Source: Candidatus Latescibacterota bacterium
Lineage (GTDB): Bacteria; JAAXHH01; JABIQT01
Direction of reading: 5' to 3'
Length of the DNA stretch: 6,341 bases
Assembly (NCBI GenBank): GCA_018667995.1
Contig: JABIQT010000116.1
Location: 1-6,341, forward strand
Part shown: in pieces, positions 1-5,428 of the stretch
Numbering within the stretch: position 1 is the first letter of the stretch
Layout of the letters: the number at the start of each line of letters is the position of its first letter
Program-made: the position numbers and the translations under genes
Notes under the pieces: generated by a model
Databases searched by the model: none
Told to the model about the DNA's origin: nothing
Seen by the model: only the letters and a program-made list of their open reading frames with translations

Positions 1-1
1 G

Positions 2-529
2 GGCGCTCATGATGACGGTGCGGGATGTGTTCACGCCATAGGCGTGCTGAGAGCATTTAAGGAATTGGGGATCCGTCCCAGGCATACCATCCGTGCGGTT
101 CTTTTTATGAATGAGGAGAATGGAACACGCGGGGGGATCCAGTATGCGGAAACAGCCCAGCAGAATAACGAGAAGCACGTGATTGCACTCGAAAGCGATG
201 CAGGTGGATTCAGTCCCCGAGGGTTCGGAGTTTCTGCCACCGATCCTGTGCTCGCACAGTTTCGATCCTGGTTACCGCTCTTTCCACAGAATACGATTTC
301 CTACATCAACAATGGTGGTGGTGGAGCAGACATTGGTCCCTTGCGCCGGGCAGTAGGTACCCCGACCATTGGATTCATTCCCGATTCCCAGCGCATGTTC
401 GATGTGCATCACTCGCGCCTGGATGTCTTCGACTCGGTGAACCGCCGCGAGCTCGAACTGGGAACCGCCTCAATCGCTTCCCTGATCTATCTGATCGACA
501 GATACGGACTTCAGGAAGCGACACAGTAA
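2..529 (+). CDS. M28 family zinc peptidase, carboxypeptidase Q-like (5' partial)
   Basis: C-terminal 175 residues of a metallopeptidase whose start lies left of the window; the frame is open from base 2 and ends at TAA 527-529. Seen: GAHDDGAG at residues 1-8 (the DDGxG zinc-bridging Asp segment), NEENGTRGG around residues 37-45 (the Glu-Glu pair, first catalytic and second a zinc ligand), ALESDAGG around residues 63-70 (zinc-ligand Asp), and DVHHSRLD near residue 138 (zinc-ligand His). In family M28 these build a two-zinc active site; the upstream HxD motif is off the window. Spacing and the HHSxxD ending resemble carboxypeptidase Q-like enzymes, usually exported exopeptidases acting on dipeptides or peptide ends. 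Export cannot be judged here because the N-terminus is missing. The next gene starts 44 bp downstream on the same strand, so co-transcription is possible. Family assignment is firm; substrate is inferred. Confidence 0.93.
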   Translation, partial: GAHDDGAGCVHAIGVLRAFKELGIRPRHTIRAVLFMNEENGTRGGIQYAETAQQNNEKHVIALESDAGGFSPRGFGVSATDPVLAQFRSWLPLFPQNTISYINNGGGGADIGPLRRAVGTPTIGFIPDSQRMFDVHHSRLDVFDSVNRRELELGTASIASLIYLIDRYGLQEATQ

Positions 530-573
530 CATTGTAACGAATATACCATTAGCGTCAGAATAGTGGGCGGTCC

Positions 574-1080
574 ATGACCAGATATAATCGGACGCTGGCC
601 ATTGGCGTGATCTTGATGGCCCTTGCGCCTTCCGTAATTGCCCACGAGTTCTTCGTGAGCATCAGTAAGGTCAAATGGGTGACGGAACAGCAGGTGGTCA
701 CGGTCTCGGTACGTGTATTTACGGACAACCTTCAAGATGGTGTGGTAAATATGGGGGGGCCGCAGCTTAATCTCTGGACCGACAACGTTCACGATGACGC
801 AAGTGAGTGGGTATCGAGGTACATTTTGTCTAAGCTGGACCTTACGATCGATGGCGTCGAGTGCTCCCTACAGTTTCAGACCATGGCAGATGCCCTCGAC
901 GCGACTGCTTGCCTATTTCATATCAAAGAAATCGCGGCCATTGAAACAGTCAAGGTGCGCAACGAGATATTGACGGAACTGATAGATGACCAAGCCAACA
1001 TTGTTCGGTTTGATATAGCCGGCCAAAAGAAGTTCCTGAATTTGAATAAGAAACTGAGTCGAGATACCGTGCAGTTCTGA
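574..1080 (+). CDS. DUF6702 family exported protein
   Basis: A 168-residue protein of unknown biochemical function that I recognise as DUF6702-like. The pattern is His-x-Phe-x-Val-Ser at the mature N-terminus, then a strand with VRVFTDNLQD (residues 46-55), a YILSKLDLTIDG segment (83-94), and the C-terminal IDDQANIVRFDIAGQKKF block (137-154). Residues 1-23 form a signal peptide: basic MTRYNR, a hydrophobic core, and VIA as a likely signal peptidase I site. The mature protein would therefore begin HEFFVS at His24. The only cysteines are Cys96 and Cys113, which could form a disulfide. The rest looks like a small beta-rich periplasmic domain. The ATG at 574 follows a modest GGGCGG at 565-570. 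The HupE-like membrane protein gene follows within 36 bp, suggesting a joint role at the cell envelope. Function is not known and metal binding is only inferred. Confidence 0.82.
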   Translation: MTRYNRTLAIGVILMALAPSVIAHEFFVSISKVKWVTEQQVVTVSVRVFTDNLQDGVVNMGGPQLNLWTDNVHDDASEWVSRYILSKLDLTIDGVECSLQFQTMADALDATACLFHIKEIAAIETVKVRNEILTELIDDQANIVRFDIAGQKKFLNLNKKLSRDTVQF

Positions 1081-1105
1081 TTACTCAATTGGCAGGTGAC
1101 GTACC

Positions 1106-1110
1106 GCAGG
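1106..1110 (+). promoter_or_regulatory. Ribosome binding site deciding the HupE-like start
   Basis: GCAGG ends six bases before ATG 1117. The alternative in-frame GTG at 1096 has no comparable purine-rich site before it, so the shorter protein is preferred. Confidence 0.45.
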
Positions 1111-1116
1111 TTACCT

Positions 1117-1701
1117 ATGTCTGAATTCGAAGTATACCTGAAACTTGGCTTCAATCACATATCAAGTCTATCTGCATATGACCACATCGTATTCATCGTG
1201 GCGCTTTGTTCCGTCTACAGGCTGAAGGAGTGGCGCCAAATACTGATGTTGGTAACGGCCTTTACCATCGGTCATTCTGTAACCCTGGCCGTATCGACAA
1301 TGGGCATTGTACTGGTTCCCACGGATATCATCGAATTCCTCATTCCGGTAACGATATTGTTCACCTGCTTGGGAAATGTGGCGCGCCGCCCTGAGAAATC
1401 CGATCCGCGAAGGGTGAGTGCCGGATATCTGCTGACGCTGTTTTTTGGACTTATTCATGGAATGGGGTTCTCCAACTATCTCCGCGCCCTGCTCGGTGAA
1501 GAAGAGAGCATATTGCTTCCTCTCTTTTCTTTTAACATAGGTCTTGAGTTAGGTCAGCTACTTGTGGTTTCCGTGGTTCTGGCTTCCGCCGCAGTACTGA
1601 TTCGCATTTCCCGCGCAGATTACAGAGCTTGGAATCTCTTCATTTCTGGCGCGGCAGCGGGTATCTCTGTCATTTTGATGGCTGAGACGAAGTTCTGGTA
1701 A
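1117..1701 (+). CDS. HupE/UreJ-family integral membrane protein
   Basis: A 194-residue multi-pass membrane protein of the HupE/UreJ type, a family linked to nickel (and possibly other metal) uptake for hydrogenase and urease. Seen motifs: LGFNHI with His14, AYDHIVFIVAL with His23, FTIGHSVTLA with His53, FFGLIHGMGF with His114, and FNIGLELGQLL around residues 139-149. These His/Asp/Glu positions inside or next to helices are the family hallmark. About six hydrophobic segments are visible, near 19-36, 41-62, 71-88, 103-120, 133-162 and 172-190. I chose ATG 1117 over the upstream in-frame GTG 1096: GCAGG lies six bases before 1117, and MSEFEVYLKLGFNHI fits the usual N-terminus. No hydrogenase or urease gene is in view, so the metal or substrate is unknown. 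Pairing with the DUF6702 gene just upstream suggests the two form one functional unit. Confidence 0.86.
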   Translation: MSEFEVYLKLGFNHISSLSAYDHIVFIVALCSVYRLKEWRQILMLVTAFTIGHSVTLAVSTMGIVLVPTDIIEFLIPVTILFTCLGNVARRPEKSDPRRVSAGYLLTLFFGLIHGMGFSNYLRALLGEEESILLPLFSFNIGLELGQLLVVSVVLASAAVLIRISRADYRAWNLFISGAAAGISVILMAETKFW

Positions 1702-1714
1702 CATCACATTCCAC

Positions 1715-1740
1715 ATGGCCGTTTTTTTGACCAAGGCCAT
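1715..1740 (+). repeat. Inverted repeat with T-rich loop between the HupE-like gene and sufE
   Basis: Perfect 6-bp arms ATGGCC (1715-1720) and GGCCAT (1735-1740) flank a 14-base loop that contains seven T in a row. It lies 13 bp after the HupE-like stop. In a normal Rho-independent terminator the T run follows the stem; here it is in the loop, so a classical terminator is doubtful. It could be a weak hairpin limiting read-through into sufE, or chance. Confidence 0.35.
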
Positions 1741-1764
1741 ATGTTGTTATAAAGGTTATAAATC

Positions 1765-2181
1765 ATGACAATAGATCAGTTGATAGATGATTTTGAAATC
1801 CTGGATGACTGGGAGGATAGGTACCAGGAGATTATCGACCTTGGGAAGAAGATACCGGGGTTGATAGATGAGAAGAAAACCGATGCCTATCGAGTCAAGG
1901 GATGTGTGAGTCAGGTCTGGCTCGTTCCTCACGTGCAGGAATCCAGTCCGCCTGTGATTTCGTTTGATGCAGACAGTGACGCTCACATCGTCAAAGGCCT
2001 GGTGGCCATCCTGTTGATGATCTATTCGGGGAAAACCGCTCGAGAGATTCTTGATGTTGATATAGAGGGAATATTCACGAAGCTGGATCTGACTTCGCAT
2101 CTGAGCCCCAGCCGCAGCAATGGCTTCCATGCCATGGTAGCAAGAATCAGGTCGATTGCTGAAGGTTCACTCGCCGCCTGA
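1765..2181 (+). CDS. sufE: SufE family cysteine desulfurase sulfur acceptor
   Basis: A 138-residue cytoplasmic protein of the SufE/CsdE family. These proteins take the persulfide sulfur from a cysteine desulfurase (SufS or CsdA) onto one conserved Cys and pass it on for Fe-S cluster assembly. Seen: an N-terminal helix IDQLIDDFEILDDWEDRYQ (residues 3-21), the LGKKIPGL segment, the active-site loop VKGCVSQVW with Cys47 as the only cysteine in the protein, the KGLVAILLMIYSGKTAREI helix, and the family C-terminal signature LSPSRSNGFHAMV (112-124). Length matches the family. ATG 1765 is preceded by AAAGG at 1751-1755. No sufS, sufBCD or csdA gene is in the window, so the donor enzyme must be elsewhere. 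Cys47 and the intact signature argue for a working protein. sufE versus csdE cannot be separated without a tree. Confidence 0.93.
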   Translation: MTIDQLIDDFEILDDWEDRYQEIIDLGKKIPGLIDEKKTDAYRVKGCVSQVWLVPHVQESSPPVISFDADSDAHIVKGLVAILLMIYSGKTAREILDVDIEGIFTKLDLTSHLSPSRSNGFHAMVARIRSIAEGSLAA

Positions 2182-2220
2182 CAAACACTTAAAGCATGCA
2201 ATCAATGGAGAGTAACTGAG

Positions 2221-2706
2221 ATGGCTGACGAAGGACTGAGATTCGAGGCGCGGGAGAGTGTGGAGCAGGTAGAAGAGGGGACTGATCTGGCACCGAAGTT
2301 CGACGTGGACGGTTTGATCCCGGTAGTCACAACGGATTTCAGCAGTGGCGAGGTACTGATGCACGCGTACATGAACACTGAGGCCCTGCGTCGGACCATT
2401 GAACTGGGAGAGGCTATTTACTGGAGTCGGAGCCGTAAGACTTTATGGCACAAAGGAGCCACAAGCGGCTTGGTGCAGAAGGTGCTTGAGATGCGTATTG
2501 ATGACGATCAGGATACCGTTTGGCTTCGTGTGGATGTTCAAGGCGGTGCGAGCTGCCACGTGGGCTATCGGTCTTGCTTCTATCGCACCATACCCACGGG
2601 GGAAAGTGTGATAGAAGGCCGTCCTGAACTGTGTTTCACGGAGACGGAGAAGGTGTTCGATCCCAAGGCGGTATATGGTGATGCCCCGAATCCGACCAAA
2701 CTGTAG
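2221..2706 (+). CDS. hisI: Phosphoribosyl-AMP cyclohydrolase (HisI)
   Basis: A 161-residue protein for the third step of histidine synthesis, opening the adenine ring of phosphoribosyl-AMP in the cytoplasm. Seen: [13 protein letters not shown] (residues 28-39), [12 protein letters not shown] (45-56), [17 protein letters not shown] (67-83), the metal-binding stretch IDDDQD (93-98), and [12 protein letters not shown] (111-122) with Cys112 and Cys119. The HisE pyrophosphatase domain of bifunctional HisIE is absent; the protein ends about 40 residues after the second Cys. Residues 1-25 are an acidic extension not needed for the fold. The usual DCDxD motif reads DDDQD: Asp95 replaces the Cys that ligates zinc in characterised HisI. 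ATG 2221 follows GGAG at 2207-2210. The gene starts 39 bp after sufE with no other his gene in view, so it is detached from a his operon here. Confidence 0.94.
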   Translation: MADEGLRFEARESVEQVEEGTDLAPKFDVDGLIPVVTTDFSSGEVLMHAYMNTEALRRTIELGEAIYWSRSRKTLWHKGATSGLVQKVLEMRIDDDQDTVWLRVDVQGGASCHVGYRSCFYRTIPTGESVIEGRPELCFTETEKVFDPKAVYGDAPNPTKL

Positions 2707-2716
2707 TCAGATACCT

Positions 2717-3661
2717 CTATTTTTCCGTTCTGGCCTTGGCCGCCCCGGCAATGGATTGCATCTGAGCTTCCGACAGATGCCATCCCACTGCCTCCACGTT
2801 CTGAGCCACATGCTCCGGCCGGGTTGCTCCACATAGCGCGGCGGTGATTCCTGGCTGGTTTGCTGTCCAGTTAATAACGGTCTGAGCAACACTCTTGTTG
2901 CACGCCTCAGCAATTGGACGAATCTGTTCCAACATCTCGAGGGTGGCATCCAGACTACTTCCGTTAAAATGCGGGTTGTCAATCCTGGAATCCCCATCAG
3001 GAAACTTGTGACCTCTGCCATATTTTCCTGTGAGTAGACCACGATACAGGGGCCAGTACGTGACTACCCCGACGTTCTCCGCTTGGCAGTGAGGAAGCAG
3101 ATCCAGTTCGATTTCGCGCATGAGAATATTGTATGGCGGCTGGTTACTATGGAGTGGCGCGTACCGTGCGAATTCCTTCATCTGGTCACTGTCGTAGTTA
3201 CTGACACCAATCGCACGGATTTTCCCCTCTGACAGCAGCTCTGCAAGCGTTTCCGCGGTTTCCTGTATGGGCGTTTTCTCGTCGAATGCATGAACCTGGT
3301 AGAGATCCACGTAGTCAGTATTGAGGCGCCGTAAACTCTCCTCGAATTCCTTAAGAATCTGGCTGCGTGAACTGTCTCGGATCATGAGATCCCCCTCCCA
3401 ATGCAGACCACACTTTGTGGCGAGCACGATCTGTTCACGGCACTCGGCTATGGCTTTAGCGACAAGACGTTCTGATTCTCCATTCTGCCCATACATGTAA
3501 GCCGTATCGATTAAGGTGATCCCCTGGTCAATAGCCGTCTTCAGGGCGGCCAGCGACTGATCATCATCAATGCCTGTCCAGCCCACGCCTGCCATGGGCC
3601 AGCAACCCATACCGATGACCGATACCTCGATACCTGACGTTCCCAGCATCCGGTATTCCAT
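2717..3661 (-). CDS. Aldo/keto reductase
   Basis: A 314-residue NAD(P)H-dependent oxidoreductase of the aldo/keto reductase superfamily, predicted cytoplasmic, reducing aldehydes or ketones on a TIM-barrel scaffold. The catalytic tetrad is complete: Asp52 and Tyr57 in LIDTAYMYG, Lys83 in LATKCG, and His124 in YQVHAFD. Other family marks are IRAIGVSNYDSDQM, the TYWPLYRGLLTGKYG segment, and the C-terminal cofactor-binding GATRPEHVAQNVEA. It resembles the IolS/YajO-type branch (AKR11-like), but the physiological substrate cannot be read from sequence. The frame extends 99 codons further upstream, into the helicase gene. I chose ATG 3661 because AGAAGG lies nine bases before it and MEYRMLGTSGIEVS is the standard family start. 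It is convergent with hisI, with ten bases between stop codons, and may be read through from the helicase gene upstream. Confidence 0.94.
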   Translation of the reverse strand: MEYRMLGTSGIEVSVIGMGCWPMAGVGWTGIDDDQSLAALKTAIDQGITLIDTAYMYGQNGESERLVAKAIAECREQIVLATKCGLHWEGDLMIRDSSRSQILKEFEESLRRLNTDYVDLYQVHAFDEKTPIQETAETLAELLSEGKIRAIGVSNYDSDQMKEFARYAPLHSNQPPYNILMREIELDLLPHCQAENVGVVTYWPLYRGLLTGKYGRGHKFPDGDSRIDNPHFNGSSLDATLEMLEQIRPIAEACNKSVAQTVINWTANQPGITAALCGATRPEHVAQNVEAVGWHLSEAQMQSIAGAAKARTEK

Positions 3662-3670
3662 AGTGTTTAG

Positions 3671-3676
3671 CCTTCT
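3671..3676 (-). promoter_or_regulatory. Ribosome binding site of the aldo/keto reductase
   Basis: AGAAGG on the minus strand, nine bases before ATG 3661. It supports this start over the 99-codon upstream extension of the same frame. Confidence 0.6.
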
Positions 3677-3721
3677 GTTGTCTGTACTTTTGGTGTGATA
3701 TTTGGCTGTTACGGGCAGCGG

Positions 3722-3741
3722 CCACATCCAGGCGGATGTGG
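3722..3741 (-). terminator. Stem-loop after the helicase stop codon (possible terminator or processing hairpin)
   Basis: Perfect 8-bp arms CCACATCC and GGATGTGG are separated by a 4-base loop, starting two bases beyond the helicase TAG (3744-3746). On the minus strand the stem is followed by CCGCTGCCC rather than a U run, so it is not a standard Rho-independent terminator. It could stabilise the helicase mRNA 3' end or reduce expression of the downstream aldo/keto reductase gene. The hairpin is seen directly; its role is inferred. Confidence 0.45.
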
Positions 3742-3743
3742 AG

Positions 3744-5069
3744 CTATCGACGCCCTGACGACTTCGACTTCTTCCGTCCAAAGGGTTTTTTTGGAGTAGA
3801 GCTTTTGGGGGCTGCTGGTGGTCCTGCCGGGGACTTCCGAGGGGAACGACTTTCCGCCACAGCAGCACGTCCTCCCCTACCCGTTCGGTTGACACCGCCT
3901 CGACCCCGTCGGTCGTGGTCCGCACGATGTGAATCTTTGGGTTCGTCCAAATAGTCAAATCCTGGATGGGAAGACCACGTGAACGTCTCTTTGCCGACCT
4001 GTTGCTCTAGTGTGTTGAATAGATCGATATCTTCTGGTGCGACAATGCAGAATGAAAAGCCGGTAGCGTCTGCCCGAGCCGTGCGTCCAGCCCGGTGAAC
4101 GTAGTCGTCTGCATTCTCCGGTAGATCAAAGTTGAAAACATGGGACACCGTCGGTATGTCGAGTCCTCTGGCGGCAATATCTGTAGCCACCAGTATTTTG
4201 AATTTGCCGTCTCTGAAACCCTTTAGAGCCGCCTGTCGCTGCCCCTGCGTACGGTCAGAATGCAGGGAAGTGACGGAGAGATTCTTGCGTGTCAGGTAAC
4301 CTGCCAGCCGATCGGCACCCTTTCGAGTGCGGGTAAAGACAAGAACGGACTGAATGGGCTCGTCTTCGATCAGTTTGCCGACGAGCCTGCTCTTCAGGCT
4401 CCTTGGCACCGCATACACTCGATGTGTAATGCCCTTGGCCACCGTGGAGGGTGGAGCGGCATCGATGCGGACTTCATCCTTCATGTATCGGTTAGCGAGT
4501 CTACGAATTTCCGGCGGCATAGTCGCTGAGAAGAGCATGGTTTGCTCTCTGGCCGGAACATACTGGATGATCTGTGATATATCCGGCAGAAAACCCATGT
4601 CAAGCATTCGGTCTGCCTCGTCCAGAACCAGGTAGCGGACAGGCTTCAGAGAAACGTTCCCTCTCTTAACGTGGTCAATAAGGCGTCCGGGCGTGGCGAC
4701 GATTACATCCGAGCCACGCCTGAGAGCCCGGATCTGCCGGTCGTACGGAACGCCGCCATAGATCGTAGCTGTTCGTATTGATAGATACTTGCCGTATTTC
4801 TCGAAACTGTCACCGATCTGTATGGCCAATTCGCGAGTCGGAGCGAGAATTAAAGCCTGAGGCCGTCGACCTTCACTGATTCGGTGCAGGATAGGGAGCG
4901 CGAAGGCGGCCGTCTTTCCTGTTCCCGTTTGGGCGCACCCTATCAGGTCTTTGCCTTCCATCGCGATAGGTATGGCACGTTCCTGAATCATCATCGGGCG
5001 TTCATACCCGGACTCGTTCAGGGCCTTCAGAATCTCAGGTTTTAAGGCCATATCGTCAAATTTTGACAC
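3744..5069 (-). CDS. DEAD-box ATP-dependent RNA helicase, RhlE-like
   Basis: A 441-residue RNA helicase with all core motifs. Q motif: GYERPMMIQ (21-29). Motif I: AQTGTGKT (46-53). Ia: PTRELA (77-82). Ib: TPGR (126-129). II: DEAD (150-153). III: SAT (181-183). V: TDIAARGLDI (296-305). VI: HRAGRTAR (325-332). The family uses ATP to unwind short RNA duplexes in ribosome assembly, RNA decay or cold adaptation. The RhlE-like call rests on the short N-terminus MSKFDDMALKPEILKAL and the absence of an RNA-binding domain like that of DbpA or CsdA. From about residue 383 the tail is rich in Arg, Gly, Lys, Ser and Pro, likely disordered and RNA-binding. I chose GTG 5069 because AAGGAG lies four bases before it. 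A GTG at 5090 would add seven residues, and the later ATG 5051 lacks a nearby site. Confidence 0.93.
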   Translation of the reverse strand: MSKFDDMALKPEILKALNESGYERPMMIQERAIPIAMEGKDLIGCAQTGTGKTAAFALPILHRISEGRRPQALILAPTRELAIQIGDSFEKYGKYLSIRTATIYGGVPYDRQIRALRRGSDVIVATPGRLIDHVKRGNVSLKPVRYLVLDEADRMLDMGFLPDISQIIQYVPAREQTMLFSATMPPEIRRLANRYMKDEVRIDAAPPSTVAKGITHRVYAVPRSLKSRLVGKLIEDEPIQSVLVFTRTRKGADRLAGYLTRKNLSVTSLHSDRTQGQRQAALKGFRDGKFKILVATDIAARGLDIPTVSHVFNFDLPENADDYVHRAGRTARADATGFSFCIVAPEDIDLFNTLEQQVGKETFTWSSHPGFDYLDEPKDSHRADHDRRGRGGVNRTGRGGRAAVAESRSPRKSPAGPPAAPKSSTPKKPFGRKKSKSSGRR

Positions 5070-5073
5070 AGGA

Positions 5074-5079
5074 CTCCTT
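5074..5079 (-). promoter_or_regulatory. Ribosome binding site deciding the helicase GTG start
   Basis: AAGGAG on the minus strand is followed by four bases and then GTG 5069. It is the strongest Shine-Dalgarno sequence in the window. It lies inside the extension implied by a start at 5090, which argues against that longer form. Confidence 0.6.
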
Positions 5080-5123
5080 CCGGAAGCCACCCGGCGAAAC
5101 TGATGTGCGACAAAAGTGTAAAC

Positions 5124-5165
5124 GGACGTACCGAAGGACTGAACTACGGTTTTTGGTCGTACCGA
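5124..5165. repeat. Spaced 11-bp direct repeat upstream of the helicase
   Basis: GGACGTACCGA (5124-5134) and GGTCGTACCGA (5155-5165) differ at one base, and the 8-mer CGTACCGA is identical. The start-to-start distance is 31 bp, close to three helical turns, so both copies would face the same side of the DNA. This fits paired binding sites for a regulator or sites in the helicase 5' leader. It is short enough that chance is possible. Confidence 0.4.
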
Positions 5166-5257
5166 TTGGAGGCTGGTTCATTCGCTATATTTCGAGACCA
5201 AGCATCACATGACTGGTATCATTTCGGTAACATATATTTCATATTTACAGACGTGTT

Positions 5258-5287
5258 AATCTAGATGCTGGCCCTGAATAAAGTCAA
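5258..5287 (-). promoter_or_regulatory. Candidate sigma70-like promoter for the helicase
   Basis: On the minus strand TTGACT (5287-5282) is followed after 18 bases by TAGATT (5263-5258). The -35 box is good and the -10 box matches four of six. It would give a leader of roughly 180 bases before GTG 5069, containing the direct repeat. Prediction by eye only. Confidence 0.25.
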
Positions 5288-5342
5288 GATAAACGATTTG
5301 AATTCGTGGTTCTTGCATTTTTTTACTTTCTAGGGTATTCCC

Positions 5343-5355
5343 TGATTGATAATCA
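5343..5355. promoter_or_regulatory. 13-bp palindrome overlapping the candidate kinase promoter
   Basis: TGATT-GAT-AATCA has perfect 5-bp arms around a 3-base centre. It overlaps the TTGATA proposed as the -35 box of the kinase promoter, which is where an operator could block RNA polymerase. No regulator is identified, and a palindrome of this size can arise by chance. Confidence 0.3.
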
Positions 5356-5374
5356 CTACTCGACACCGCATATT
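5346..5374 (+). promoter_or_regulatory. Candidate sigma70-like promoter for the histidine kinase
   Basis: TTGATA (5346-5351), a 17-base spacer and CATATT (5369-5374) give a plausible vegetative promoter. The leader would be about 48 bases before ATG 5429. The GATAAT at 5348-5353 could instead act as a -10 box but lacks a good -35. By-eye call only. Confidence 0.3.
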
Positions 5375-5428
5375 ACTGGTTATTGCATTTCTTGAAGAAC
5401 TCCGTTTCATGTAGGTTCTGGGGGCAAC

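Larger units (their letters stand above)
5070..5428. other. Divergent intergenic region between helicase and histidine kinase genes
   Basis: This 359-base stretch has no supportable gene. It is more AT-rich than its flanks in its right two thirds and must carry the start signals of both divergent genes. It holds a spaced direct repeat (5124-5134 and 5155-5165), an imperfect AT-rich inverted repeat (5227-5247), a near-palindrome (5293-5307), a seven-T run (5318-5324), and a 13-bp palindrome (5343-5355) overlapping a possible -35 element. I see no tRNA, riboswitch class or small ORF with a convincing start and ribosome binding site. Confidence 0.7.

Noticed and set aside
511-792. Minus-strand open frame opposite the DUF6702 gene
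   Set aside because: Low-complexity, His/Arg-rich shadow of a gene with recognised family motifs; no ribosome binding site or homology seen.
1096-1116. GTG 1096 as start of the HupE-like protein
   Set aside because: It adds MTYRRLP without family support and has no clear ribosome binding site, whereas ATG 1117 does.
1756-2130. Minus-strand 124-codon open frame opposite sufE
   Set aside because: It is the antisense shadow of sufE, which has a clear active-site Cys and family signature.
2691-2711. Weak inverted repeat TCCGAC/GTCAGA between the convergent hisI and aldo/keto reductase genes as a shared terminator
   Set aside because: The stem has a mismatch on one strand and a wobble on the other, a 9-base loop overlapping the hisI stop, and no U run directly after it on either strand.
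3662-3958. 99-codon upstream extension of the aldo/keto reductase frame
   Set aside because: It runs antiparallel to nothing useful but in another frame through the helicase end, has no resemblance to the family N-terminus, and the internal ATG 3661 has a good ribosome binding site and the standard family start.
5313-5390. Two copies of TTGCATTT (5313-5320 and 5383-5390) as a repeat element
   Set aside because: Short and AT-rich with no extended similarity; likely chance in this composition.
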